NCBI GenBank assembly: GCA_037893225.1
Contig: JAZGUH010000074.1
Location: forward strand, 186,001 to 250,000
Length of the DNA stretch: 64,000 nt
Direction: 5' to 3'
From: Hippasteria phrygiana
Lineage: Eukaryota; Echinodermata; Asteroidea; Valvatida; Goniasteridae
Below, piece by piece: positions 52,871 through 63,299 of the stretch (within the stretch, counting starts at the first letter, position 1; each line of letters opens with the position of its first letter). The position numbers were made by a program, and so were the translations under genes. The notes below the pieces were generated by a model that had not been told where the DNA came from, did not search any database, and saw nothing but the letters and a program-made list of their open reading frames with translations.

Positions 52871-52952
52871 GACGAGGTGGCAGAGTTGTTAAGGCGATGG
52901 ACTGCTGATCCATTGTGCTCTGCACGCGTGGGTTCGAATCCCATCCTCGTCG
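52871..52952 (+). tRNA. tRNA-Ser(GCT), degenerate, recombinant
   Basis: C12A, G17T and A37G but without the C3T of type D. The leader and first 11 bases are of the intact subfamily (compare 51028) and the rest is type D, so the exchange point lies between nt 3 and nt 12 of the gene. Confidence 0.72.
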
Positions 52953-53134
52953 AAATTCAGTGTTTTTGGAAGCTGTTTATGTCTTCTTTGCCTTAAGTGC
53001 AGCCATCGTATACTTTTGTTTCGAGTAAGAATTACATGGAATTGTATGTGTTACGTTTCGTAAGTTTCTTCCCAGATCACCCTCCTCACTTCTCGACGGT
53101 AGAAGTTGTAAGCTTCCTTTGAAATATCCAGCAA

Positions 53135-53208
53135 GTCCCCGTGGCGTAATGGATCAGCGCGTTGGACTTCTAATTCAAAGGTTCCGGGTTCGAGTCCCGG
53201 CGGGGATG
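53135..53208 (+). tRNA. tRNA-Arg-TCT: tRNA-Arg(TCT), canonical
   Basis: Identical to the reference copy at 1682. Confidence 0.96.
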
Positions 53209-53483
53209 AGCTTTTGTGTGTGTCCGAACTATTTTTTGTTGAATATTTTGTCCCGATTTTCCTTCACCATTTGATGCTTGTTCAGGAACTCTCCCATCTC
53301 TTTGTCACAACCTAAAGTTCCGAGTGACCACCAATACCAGTTAATAACACACTTTATGTATCCTCGATTACAGTGTCAAAGGTTGGAAATTAAACATTTG
53401 CTGATTGTCGCAGATCATACCATATGCATTTCGAAGCCAGAAAGTAATAATTTTCTAAATGTTTTTAAATTCCACTGTTGTGA

Positions 53484-53565
53484 GATGAGGTGGCCGAGTT
53501 GTTAAGGCGATGGACTGCTAATCCATTGTGCTCTGCACGCGTGGGTTCGAATCCCATCCTCGTCG
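53484..53565 (+). tRNA. tRNA-Ser(GCT), degenerate
   Basis: C3T and G17T with A37 kept, so type X at the 5' end and canonical from the anticodon on. Confidence 0.78.
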
Positions 53566-53747
53566 AAATTCAGTGTTTTTGGAAGCTGTTTATGTCTTCT
53601 TTGCCTTAAGTGCAGCCATCGTATACTTTTGTTTCGAGTAAGAATTACATGGAATTGTATGTGTTACGTTTCGTAAGTTTCTTCCCAGATCACCCTCCTC
53701 ACTTCTCGACGGTAGAGGTTTTAAGCTTCCTTTGAAATATCCAGCAA

Positions 53748-53821
53748 GTCCCAGTGGCGTAATGGATCAGCGCGTTGGACTTCTAATTCAAAGGTTCCGG
53801 GTTCGAGTCTCGGCGGGGATG
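53748..53821 (+). tRNA. tRNA-Arg(TCT), damaged
   Basis: C6A acceptor mismatch and C63T, as at 50678. Confidence 0.82.
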
Positions 53822-54097
53822 AATTTTTGTGTGTGTCCGTACTATTTTTTGTTGAATATTTTGTCCCGATTTTCCTTCACCATTTGAAGTTTGTTCAGGA
53901 ACTCTCCCATCTCTTTGTCACAACCTAAAGTTCCGAGTGACCACCAATACCGGTTAATAACACACTTTATGTATCCTCGATTACAGTGTCAAAGGTTGGA
54001 AATTAAACATTTGCTGATTGTCGCAGATCATACCATATGCATTTCGGAGCCAGAAAGTAATACATTTTCTAAAAGTTGTTAAAATCGACTGTTGTGA

Positions 54098-54179
54098 GAC
54101 GAGGTGGCCGTGTGGTTAAGGCGATGGACTGCTAATCCATTGTGCTCTGCACGCGTGGGTTCGAATCCCATCCTCGTCG
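54098..54179 (+). tRNA. tRNA-Ser-GCT: tRNA-Ser(GCT) with lost A14
   Basis: A14T removes the conserved A14 that pairs with U8, and changes an invariant A-box base. Confidence 0.8.
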
Positions 54180-54361
54180 AAATTCAGTGTTTTTGGAAGC
54201 TGTTTATGTCTTCTTTGCCTTAAGTGCAGCCATCGTATACTTTTGTTTCGAGTAAGAATTACATGGAATTGTATGTGTTACGTTTCGTAAGTTTCTTCCC
54301 AGATCACCCTCCTCACTTCTCGACGGTAGAAGTTTTAAGCTTCCTTTGAAATATTCTGCAA

Positions 54362-54435
54362 GTCCCCGTGGCGTAATGGATCAGCGCGTTGGACTTCTAA
54401 TTCAAAGGTTCCCGGTTCGAGTCCCGGCGGGGATG
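54362..54435 (+). tRNA. tRNA-Arg-TCT: tRNA-Arg(TCT), variant
   Basis: G52C T-stem mismatch. Confidence 0.87.
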
Positions 54436-54711
54436 AGCTTTTGTGTGTGTCCGAACTATTTTTTGTTGAATATTTTGTCCCGATTTTCCTTCACCATTTG
54501 ATGCTTGTTCAGGAACTCTCCCATCTCTTTGTCACGACCTAAAGTTCCGAGTGACCACCAATACCAGTTAATAACACACTTTATGTATCCTCGATTACAG
54601 TGTCAAAGGTTGGAAATTAAACATTTGCTGATTGTCGCAGATCATACCATATGCATTTCGGAGCCAGAAAGTAATACATTTTCTAAAAGTTGTTAAAATC
54701 GACTGTTGTGA

Positions 54712-54793
54712 GACGAGGTGGCCGTGTGGTTAAGGCGATGGACTGCTAATCCATTGTGCTCTGCACGCGTGGGTTCGAATTCCATCCTCGTCG
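54712..54793 (+). tRNA. tRNA-Ser-GCT: tRNA-Ser(GCT), type V
   Basis: A14T plus C70T. Confidence 0.78.
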
Positions 54794-54975
54794 AAATTCA
54801 GTGTTTTTGGACGCTTTTTATGTCTTCTTTGCCTTAAGTGCAGCCATCGTTTACTTTTGTTTCAAGTAAGAATTACATGGAATTGTATGTGTTACGTTTT
54901 GTAAGTTTCTTCCAAGATCACCCTCCTCACTTCTCGACGGTAGAAGTTTTAAGCTTCCTTTGAAATATCCAGCAA

Positions 54976-55050
54976 GTCCCCGTGGCGTAATGGATCAGCG
55001 CGTTGGACTTCTAATTCAAAGGTTCCAGGTTCGAGTCTCGGCGGGGGATG
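54976..55050 (+). tRNA. tRNA-Arg(TCT), 75-nt damaged copy
   Basis: G52A, C63T and the extra acceptor G, as at 46999. Confidence 0.78.
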
Positions 55051-55325
55051 AGCTTTTGTGTGTGTCCGAACTATTTTTTGTTGAATATTTTGTCCCGATT
55101 TTCCTTCACCATTTGATGTTTGTTCAGGAACTCTCCCATCTCTTTGTCACGACCTAAAGTTCCGAGTGACCAGCAATACCAGTTAATAACACACTTTATG
55201 TATCCTCGATTACAGTGTCAAAGGTTGGAAATTAAACATTTGCTGATTGTCGCAGATCATACCATATGCATGTCGAAGCCAGAAAGTAATAATTTTCTAA
55301 ATGTTTTTAAATTCCACTGTTGTGA

Positions 55326-55407
55326 GATGAGGTGGCAGAGTTGTTAAGGCGATGGACTGCTGATCCATTGTGCTCTGCACGCGTGGGTTCGAATCCCATC
55401 CTCGTCG
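55326..55407 (+). tRNA. tRNA-Ser(GCT), degenerate type D
   Basis: C3T, C12A, G17T, A37G. Counterpart of 47349 at +7977. Confidence 0.72.
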
Positions 55408-55589
55408 AAATTCAGTGTTTTTGGAAGCTGTTTATGTCTTCTTTGCCTTAAGTGCAGCCATCGTATACTTTTGTTTCGAGTAAGAATTACATGGAATTGT
55501 ATGTGTTACGTTTCGTAAGTTTCTTCCCAGATCACCCTCCTCACTTCTCGACGGTAGAAGTTTTAAGCTTCCTTTGAAATATCCAGCAA

Positions 55590-55663
55590 GTCCCCGTGGC
55601 GTAATGGATCAGCGCGTTGGACTTCTAATTCAAAGGTTCCCGGTTCGAGTCCCGGCGGGGATG
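55590..55663 (+). tRNA. tRNA-Arg-TCT: tRNA-Arg(TCT), variant
   Basis: G52C T-stem mismatch. Confidence 0.87.
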
Positions 55664-55939
55664 AGCTTTTGTGTGTGTCCGAACTATTTTTTGTTGAATA
55701 TTTTGTCCCGATTTTCCTTCACCATTTGATGCTTGTTCAGGAACTCTCCCATCTCTTTGTCACGACCTAAAGTTCCGAGTGACCAGCAATACCAGTTAAT
55801 AACACACTTTATGTATCCTCGATTACAGTGTCAAAGGTTGGAAATTAAACATTTGCTGATTGTCGCAGATCATACCATATGCATTTCGGAGCCAGAAAGT
55901 AATACATTTTCTAAAAGTTCTTAAAATCCACTGTTGTGA

Positions 55940-56021
55940 GACGAGGTGGCCGAGTGGTTAAGGCGATGGACTGCTAATCCATTGTGCTCTGCACGCGTGG
56001 GTTCGAATTCCATCCACGTCG
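55940..56021 (+). tRNA. tRNA-Ser-GCT: tRNA-Ser(GCT), type W
   Basis: C70T and T77A (A-A acceptor mismatch). U33 is intact, unlike its counterpart at 47963. Confidence 0.78.
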
Positions 56022-56203
56022 AAATTCAGTGTTTTTGGAAGCTTTTTATGTCTTCTTTGCCTTAAGTGCAGCCATCGTTTACTTTTGTTTCAAGTAAGAA
56101 TTACATGGAATTGTATGTGTTACGTTTTGTAAGTTTCTTCCAAGATCACCCTCCTCACTTCTCGACGGTAGAAGTTTTAAGCTTCCTTTGAAATATGCAG
56201 TAA

Positions 56204-56276
56204 GTCCCCGTGGCGTAATGGATCAGCGCGTTGGACTTCTAATCAAAGGTTCCGGGTTCGAGTCCTGGCGGGGATG
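56204..56276 (+). tRNA. tRNA-Arg(TCT), 73-nt damaged copy
   Basis: Missing T in the anticodon stem and C64T, as at 48227. Confidence 0.75.
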
Positions 56277-56551
56277 AACTTTTGTGTGTGTCCGAACTAT
56301 TTTTTGTTGAATATTTTGTCCCGATTTTCCTTCACCATTTGATGTTTGTTCAGGAACTCTCCCATCTCTTTGTCACGACCTAAAGTTCCGAGTGACCAGA
56401 AATACCAGTTAATAACACACTTTATGTATCCTCGATTACAGTGTCAAAGGTTGGAAATTAAACATTTGCTGATTGTCGCAGATCATACCATATGCATTTC
56501 GAAGCCAGAAAGTAATAATTTTCTAAATGTTTTTAAATTCCACTGTTGTGA

Positions 56552-56633
56552 GATGAGGTGGCCGAGTTGTTAAGGCGATGGACTGCTGATCCATTGTGCT
56601 CTGCACGCGTGGGTTCGAATCCCATCCTCGTCG
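56552..56633 (+). tRNA. tRNA-Ser(GCT), degenerate type X
   Basis: C3T, G17T, A37G. Confidence 0.75.
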
Positions 56634-56815
56634 AAATTCAGTGTTTTTGGAAGCTGTTTATGTCTTCTTTGCCTTAAGTGCAGCCATCGTATACTTTTGT
56701 TTCGAGTAAGAATTACATGGAATTGTATGTGTTACGTTTCGTAAGTTTCTTCCCAGATCACCCTCCTCACTTCTCGACGGTAGAAGTTTTAAGCTTCCTT
56801 TGAAATATGCAGCAA

Positions 56816-56889
56816 GTCCCCGTGGCGTAATGGATCAGCGCGTTGGACTTCTAATTCAAAGGTTCCGGGTTCGAGTCTCGGCGGGGATG
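56816..56889 (+). tRNA. tRNA-Arg-TCT: tRNA-Arg(TCT), variant
   Basis: C63T T-stem wobble. Confidence 0.9.
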
Positions 56890-57165
56890 AACTTTTGTGT
56901 GTGTCCGAACTATTTTTTGTTGAATATTTTGTCCCGATTTTCCTTCACCATTTGATGTTTGTTCAGGAACTCTCCCATCTCTTTGTCACAACCTAAAGTT
57001 CCGAGTGACCACCAATACCAGTTAATAACACACTTTATGTATCCTCGATTACAGTGTCAAAGGTTGGAAATTAAACATTTGCTGATTGTCGCAGATCATA
57101 CCATATGCATTTCGGAGCCAGAAAGTAATACATTTTCTAAAAGTTGTTAAAATCGACTGTTGTGA

Positions 57166-57247
57166 GATGAGGTGGCCGTGTGGTTAAGGCGATGGACTGC
57201 TAATCCATTGTGCTCTGCACGCGTGGGTTCGAATTCCATCCTCGTCG
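57166..57247 (+). tRNA. tRNA-Ser-GCT: tRNA-Ser(GCT), type V
   Basis: A14T, C70T and an added C3T wobble. Confidence 0.76.
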
Positions 57248-57429
57248 AAATTCAGTGTTTTTGGACGCTTTTTATGTCTTCTTTGCCTTAAGTGCAGCCA
57301 TCGTTTACTTTTGTTTCAAGTAAGAATTACATGGAATTGTATGTGTTACGTTTTGTAAGTTTCTTCCAAGATCACCCTCCTCACTTCTCGACGGTAGAAG
57401 TTTTAAGCTTCCTTTGAAATATCCAGCAA

Positions 57430-57504
57430 GTCCCCGTGGCGTAATGGATCAGCGCGTTGGACTTCTAATTCAAAGGTTCCAGGTTCGAGTCTCGGCGGGG
57501 GATG
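57430..57504 (+). tRNA. tRNA-Arg(TCT), 75-nt damaged copy
   Basis: G52A, C63T and the extra acceptor G. Confidence 0.78.
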
Positions 57505-57779
57505 AGCTTTTGTGTGTGTCCGAACTATTTTTTGTTGAATATTTTGTCCCGATTTTCCTTCACCATTTGATGTTTGTTCAGGAACTCTCCCATCTCTTTG
57601 TCACGACCTAAAGTTCCGAGTGACCAGCAATACCAGTTAATAACACACTTTATGTATCCTCGATTACAGTGTCAAAGGTTGGAAATTAAACATTTGCTGA
57701 TTGTCGCAGATCATACCATATGCATGTCGAAGCCAGAAAGTAATAATTTTCTAAATGTTTTTAAATTCCACTGTTGTGA

Positions 57780-57861
57780 GATGAGGTGGCAGAGTTGTTA
57801 AGGCGATGGACTGCTGATCCATTGTGCTCTGCACGCGTGGGTTCGAATCCCATCCTCGTCG
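57780..57861 (+). tRNA. tRNA-Ser(GCT), degenerate type D
   Basis: C3T, C12A, G17T, A37G. Confidence 0.72.
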
Positions 57862-58043
57862 AAATTCAGTGTTTTTGGAAGCTGTTTATGTCTTCTTTGC
57901 CTTAAGTGCAGCCATCGTATACTTTTGTTTCGAGTAAGAATTACATGGAATTGTATGTGTTACGTTTCGTAAGTTTCTTCCCAGATCACCCTCCTCACTT
58001 CTCGACGGTAGAAGTTTTAAGCTTCCTTTGAAATATCCAGCAA

Positions 58044-58117
58044 GTCCCCGTGGCGTAATGGATCAGCGCGTTGGACTTCTAATTCAAAGGTTCCCGGTTC
58101 GAGTCCCGGCGGGGATG
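58044..58117 (+). tRNA. tRNA-Arg-TCT: tRNA-Arg(TCT), variant
   Basis: G52C T-stem mismatch. Confidence 0.87.
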
Positions 58118-58393
58118 AGCTTTTGTGTGTGTCCGAACTATTTTTTGTTGAATATTTTGTCCCGATTTTCCTTCACCATTTGATGCTTGTTCAGGAACTC
58201 TCCCATCTCTTTGTCACGACCTAAAGTTCCGAGTGACCACCAATACCAGTTAATAACACACTTTATGTATCCTCGATTACAGTGTCAAAGGTTGGAAATT
58301 AAACATTTGCTGATTGTCGCAGATCATACCATATGCATTTCGGAGCCAGAAAGTAATACATTTTCTAAAAGTTGTTAAAATCGACTGTTGTGA

Positions 58394-58475
58394 GACGAGG
58401 TGGCCGTGTGGTTAAGGCGATGGACTGCTAATCCATTGTGCTCTGCACGCGTGGGTTCGAATTCCATCCTCGTCG
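58394..58475 (+). tRNA. tRNA-Ser-GCT: tRNA-Ser(GCT), type V
   Basis: A14T plus C70T. Confidence 0.78.
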
Positions 58476-58657
58476 AAATTCAGTGTTTTTGGACGCTTTT
58501 TATGTCTTCTTTGCCTTAAGTGCAGCCATCGTTTACTTTTGTTTCAAGTAAGAATTACATGGAATTGTATGTGTTACGTTTTGTAAGTTTCTTCCAAGAT
58601 CACCCTCCTCACTTCTCGACGGTAGAAGTTTTAAGCTTCCTTTGAAATATCCAGCAA

Positions 58658-58732
58658 GTCCCCGTGGCGTAATGGATCAGCGCGTTGGACTTCTAATTCA
58701 AAGGTTCCAGGTTCGAGTCTCGGCGGGGGATG
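58658..58732 (+). tRNA. tRNA-Arg(TCT), 75-nt damaged copy
   Basis: G52A, C63T and the extra acceptor G. Its T6 back-up terminator is interrupted (atttgttg). Confidence 0.78.
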
Positions 58733-59007
58733 AGCTTTTGTGTGTGTCCGAACTATTTGTTGTTAAATATTTTGTCCCGATTTTCCTTCACCATTTGATG
58801 TTTGTTCAGGAACTCTCCCATCTCTTTGTCACGACCTAAAGTTCCGAGTGACCAGCAATACCAGTTAATAACACACTTTATGTATCCTCGATTACAGTGT
58901 CAAAGGTTGGAAATTAAACATTTGCTGATTGTCGCAGATCATACCATATGCATGTCGAAGCCAGAAAGTAATAATTTTCTAAATGTTTTTAAATTCCACT
59001 GTTGTGA

Positions 59008-59089
59008 GATGAGGTGGCAGAGTTGTTAAGGCGATGGACTGCTGATCCATTGTGCTCTGCACGCGTGGGTTCGAATCCCATCCTCGTCG
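59008..59089 (+). tRNA. tRNA-Ser(GCT), degenerate type D
   Basis: C3T, C12A, G17T, A37G. Confidence 0.72.
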
Positions 59090-59271
59090 AAATTCAGTGT
59101 TTTTGGAAGCTGTTTATGTCTTCTTTGCCTTAAGTGCAGCCATCGTATACTTTTGTTTCGAGTAAGAATTACATGGAATTGTATGTGTTACGTTTCGTAA
59201 GTTTCTTCCCAGATCACCCTCCTCACTTCTCGACGGTAGAAGTTTTAAGCTTCCTTTGAAATATCCAGCAA

Positions 59272-59345
59272 GTCCCCGTGGCGTAATGGATCAGCGCGTT
59301 GGACTTCTAATTCAAAGGTTCCCGGTTCGAGTCCCGGCGGGGATG
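59272..59345 (+). tRNA. tRNA-Arg-TCT: tRNA-Arg(TCT), variant
   Basis: G52C T-stem mismatch. Confidence 0.87.
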
Positions 59346-59621
59346 AGCTTTTGTGTGTGTCCGAACTATTTTTTGTTGAATATTTTGTCCCGATTTTCCT
59401 TCACCATTTGATGCTTGTTCAGGAACTCTCCCATCTCTTTGTCACGACCTAAAGTTCCGAGTGACCAGCAATACCAGTTAATAACACACTTCATGTATCC
59501 TCGATTACAGTGTCAAAGGTTGGAAATTAAACATTTGCTGATTGTCGCAGATCATACCATATGCATTTCGGAGCCAGAAAGTAATACATTTTCTAAAAGT
59601 TCTTAAAATCCACTGTTGTGA

Positions 59622-59703
59622 GACGAGGTGGCCGAGTGGTTAAGGCGATGGACTGCTAATCCATTGTGCTCTGCACGCGTGGGTTCGAATTCCATCCACG
59701 TCG
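59622..59703 (+). tRNA. tRNA-Ser-GCT: tRNA-Ser(GCT), type W
   Basis: C70T and T77A. Confidence 0.78.
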
Positions 59704-59885
59704 AAATTCAGTGTTTTTGGAAGCTTTTTATGTCTTCTTTGCCTTAAGTGCAGCCATCGTTTACTTTTGTTTCAAGTAAGAATTACATGGAATTGTATGT
59801 GTTACGTTTTGTAAGTTTCTTCCAAGATCACCCTCCTCACTTCTCGACGGTAGAAGTTTTAAGCTTCCTTTGAAATATGCAGTAA

Positions 59886-59958
59886 GTCCCCGTGGCGTAA
59901 TGGATCAGCGCGTTGGACTTCTAATCAAAGGTTCCGGGTTCGAGTCCTGGCGGGGATG
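59886..59958 (+). tRNA. tRNA-Arg(TCT), 73-nt damaged copy
   Basis: Missing T in the anticodon stem and C64T. Confidence 0.75.
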
Positions 59959-60233
59959 AACTTTTGTGTGTGTCCGAACTATTTTTTGTTGAATATTTTG
60001 TCCCGATTTTCCTTCACCATTTGATGTTTGTTCAGGAACTCTCCCATCTCTTTGTCACGACCTAAAGTTCCGAGTGACCAGAAATACCAGTTAATAACAC
60101 ACTTTATGTATCCTCGATTACAGTGTCAAAGGTTGGAAATTAAACATTTGCTGATTGTCGCAGATCATACCATATGCATTTCGAAGCCAGAAAGTAATAA
60201 TTTTCTAAATGTTTTTAAATTCCACTGTTGTGA

Positions 60234-60315
60234 GATGAGGTGGCCGAGTTGTTAAGGCGATGGACTGCTGATCCATTGTGCTCTGCACGCGTGGGTTCGA
60301 ATCCCATCCTCGTCG
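60234..60315 (+). tRNA. tRNA-Ser(GCT), degenerate type X
   Basis: C3T, G17T, A37G. Confidence 0.75.
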
Positions 60316-60497
60316 AAATTCAGTGTTTTTGGAAGCTGTTTATGTCTTCTTTGCCTTAAGTGCAGCCATCGTATACTTTTGTTTCGAGTAAGAATTACAT
60401 GGAATTGTATGTGTTACGTTTCGTAAGTTTCTTCCCAGATCACCCTCCTCACTTCTCGACGGTAGAAGTTTTAAGCTTCCTTTGAAATATGCAGCAA

Positions 60498-60571
60498 GTC
60501 CCCGTGGCGTAATGGATCAGCGCGTTGGACTTCTAATTCAAAGGTTCCGGGTTCGAGTCTCGGCGGGGATG
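60498..60571 (+). tRNA. tRNA-Arg-TCT: tRNA-Arg(TCT), variant
   Basis: C63T T-stem wobble. Confidence 0.9.
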
Positions 60572-60847
60572 AACTTTTGTGTGTGTCCGAACTATTTTTT
60601 GTTGAATATTTTGTCCCGATTTTCCTTCACCATTTGATGTTTGTTCAGGAACTCTCCCATCTCTTTGTCACAACCTAAAGTTCCGAGTGACCACCAATAC
60701 CAGTTAATAACACACTTTATGTATCCTCGATTACAGTGTCAAAGGTTGGAAATTAAACATTTGCTGATTGTCGCAGATCATACCATATGCATTTCGGAGC
60801 CAGAAAGTAATACATTTTCTAAAAGTTGTTAAAATCGACTGTTGTGA

Positions 60848-60929
60848 GACGAGGTGGCCGTGTGGTTAAGGCGATGGACTGCTAATCCATTGTGCTCTGC
60901 ACGCGTGGGTTCGAATTCCATCCTCGTCG
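60848..60929 (+). tRNA. tRNA-Ser-GCT: tRNA-Ser(GCT), type V
   Basis: A14T plus C70T. The spacer after it switches to the gtatac/cgagtaag type, unlike other V units. Confidence 0.78.
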
Positions 60930-61111
60930 AAATTCAGTGTTTTTGGACGCTTTTTATGTCTTCTTTGCCTTAAGTGCAGCCATCGTATACTTTTGTTTCG
61001 AGTAAGAATTTCATGGAATTGTATGTGTTACGTTTCGTAAGTTTCTTCCCAGATCACCCTCCTCACTTCTCGACGGTAGAAGTTTTAAGCTTCCTTTGAA
61101 ATATCCAGCAA

Positions 61112-61186
61112 GTCCCCGTGGCGTAATGGATCAGCGCGTTGGACTTCTAATTCAAAGGTTCCAGGTTCGAGTCTCGGCGGGGGATG
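61112..61186 (+). tRNA. tRNA-Arg(TCT), 75-nt damaged copy
   Basis: G52A, C63T and the extra acceptor G. Confidence 0.78.
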
Positions 61187-61461
61187 AGCTTTTGTGTGTG
61201 TCCGAACTATTTTTTGTTGAATATTTTGTCCCGATTTTCCTTCACCATTTGATGTTTGTTCAGGAACTCTCCCATCTCTTTGTCACGACCTAAAGTTCCG
61301 AGTGACCAGCAATACCAGTTAATAACACACTTTATGTATCCTCGATTACAGTGTCAAAGGTTGGAAATTAAACATTTGCTGATTGTCGCAGATCATACCA
61401 TATGCATGTCAAAGCCAGAAAGTAATAATTTTCTAAATGTTTTTAAATTCCACTGTTGTGA

Positions 61462-61543
61462 GATGAGGTGGCAGAGTTGTTAAGGCGATGGACTGCTGAT
61501 CCATTGTGCTCTGCACGCGTGGGTTCGAATCCCATCCTCGTCG
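61462..61543 (+). tRNA. tRNA-Ser(GCT), degenerate type D
   Basis: C3T, C12A, G17T, A37G. Confidence 0.72.
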
Positions 61544-61725
61544 AAATTCAGTGTTTTTGGAAGCTGTTTATGTCTTCTTTGCCTTAAGTGCAGCCATCGT
61601 ATACTTTTGTTTCGAGTAAGAATTACATGGAATTGTATGTGTTACGTTTCGTAAGTTTCTTCCCAGATCACCCTCCTCACTTCTCGACGGTAGAAGTTTT
61701 AAGCTTCCTTTGAAATATCCAGCAA

Positions 61726-61799
61726 GTCCCCGTGGCGTAATGGATCAGCGCGTTGGACTTCTAATTCAAAGGTTCCCGGTTCGAGTCCCGGCGGGGATG
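61726..61799 (+). tRNA. tRNA-Arg-TCT: tRNA-Arg(TCT), variant
   Basis: G52C T-stem mismatch. Confidence 0.87.
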
Positions 61800-62075
61800 A
61801 GCTTTTGTGTGTGTCCGAACTATTTTTTGTTGAATATTTTGTCCCGATTTTCCTTCACCATTTGATGCTTGTTCAGGAACTCTCCCATCTCTTTGTCACG
61901 ACCTAAAGTTCCGAGTGACCAGCAATACCAGTTAATAACACACTTTATGTATCCTCGATTACAGTGTCAAAGGTTGGAAATTAAACATTTGCTGATTGTC
62001 GCAGATCATACCATATGCATTTCGGAGCCAGAAAGTAATACATTTTCTAAAAGTTCTTAAAATCCACTGTTGTGA

Positions 62076-62157
62076 GACGAGGTGGCCGAGTGGTTAAGGC
62101 GATGGACTGCTAATCCATTGTGCTCTGCACGCGTGGGTTCGAATTCCATCCACGTCG
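62076..62157 (+). tRNA. tRNA-Ser-GCT: tRNA-Ser(GCT), type W
   Basis: C70T and T77A. Confidence 0.78.
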
Positions 62158-62339
62158 AAATTCAGTGTTTTTGGAAGCTTTTTATGTCTTCTTTGCCTTA
62201 AGTGCAGCCATCGTTTACTTTTGTTTCAAGTAAGAATTACATGGAATTGTATGTGTTACGTTTTGTAAGTTTCTTCCAAGATCACCCTCCTCACTTCTCG
62301 ACGGTAGAAGTTTTAAGCTTCCTTTGAAATATGCAGTAA

Positions 62340-62412
62340 GTCCCCGTGGCGTAATGGATCAGCGCGTTGGACTTCTAATCAAAGGTTCCGGGTTCGAGTC
62401 CTGGCGGGGATG
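62340..62412 (+). tRNA. tRNA-Arg(TCT), 73-nt damaged copy
   Basis: Missing T in the anticodon stem and C64T. Confidence 0.75.
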
Positions 62413-62687
62413 AACTTTTGTGTGTGTCCGAACTATTTTTTGTTGAATATTTTGTCCCGATTTTCCTTCACCATTTGATGTTTGTTCAGGAACTCTCCCA
62501 TCTCTTTGTCACGACCTAAAGTTCCGAGTGACCAGAAATACCAGTTAATAACACACTTTATGTATCCTCGATTACAGTGTCAAAGGTTAGAAATTAAACA
62601 TTTGCTGATTGTCGCAGATCATACCATATGCATTTCGAAGCCAGAAAGTAATAATTTTCTAAATGTTTTTAAATTCCACTGTTGTGA

Positions 62688-62769
62688 GATGAGGTGGCCG
62701 AGTGGTTAAGGCGATGGACTGCTGATCCATTGTGCTCTGCACGCGTGGGTTCGAATCCCATCCTCGTCG
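62688..62769 (+). tRNA. tRNA-Ser-GCT: tRNA-Ser(GCT) with G37, in a mosaic unit
   Basis: C3T and A37G, identical to 49188. The spacer upstream is type X up to 62543 and 49188-type from 62589 on. Confidence 0.85.
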
Positions 62770-62950
62770 AAATTCAGTGTTTTTGGAAGCTGTTTATGTC
62801 TTCTTTGCCTTAAGTGCAGCCATCGTATACTTTTGTTTCGAGTAAGAATTACATGAATTGTATGTGTTACGTTTCGTAAGTTTCTTCCCAGATCACCCTC
62901 CTCACTTCTCGACGGTAGAGGTTTTAAGCTTCCTTTGAAGTATCCAGCAA

Positions 62951-63024
62951 GTTCCCGTGGCGTAATGGATCAGCGCGTTGGACTTCTAATTCAAAGGTTC
63001 CGGGTTCGAGTCCCGGCGGGGATG
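62951..63024 (+). tRNA. tRNA-Arg-TCT: tRNA-Arg(TCT), variant
   Basis: C3T acceptor wobble, counterpart of 49452. Confidence 0.92.
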
Positions 63025-63299
63025 AGCTTTTGTGTGTGTCCGAACTATTTTTTGTTGAATATTTTGTCCCGATTTTCCTTCACCATTTGATGCTTCTTCA
63101 GGAACTCTCCCATCTCTTTGTCACGACCTAAAGTTCCGAGTGACCACCAATACCAGTTAATAACACACTTTATGTATCCTCGATTACAGTGTCAAAGGTT
63201 CGAAATTAAACATTTGCTGATTGTGGCAGATCATACCATATGCATTTCGAAGCCAGAAAGTAATAATGCTCTAAATGTTTTTAAATTCCACTGTTGTGA

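Larger units (their letters stand above)
54712..62769 (+). repeat. Four-unit higher-order repeat (2454 bp) in the diverged subfamily
   Basis: Ser variants follow a V-D-W-X order. V has A14T plus C70T; D has C3T, C12A, G17T and A37G; W has C70T plus T77A; X has C3T, G17T and A37G. V copies start at 54712, 57166, 58394 and 60848, and 54712 to 57166 and 58394 to 60848 are each 2454 bp. The order read is VDWX, VD, VDWX, VDW then a mosaic X. The D, W and X units at 47349, 47963 and 48575 recur at 55326, 55940 and 56552, all offset by 7977 bp. Confidence 0.85.
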
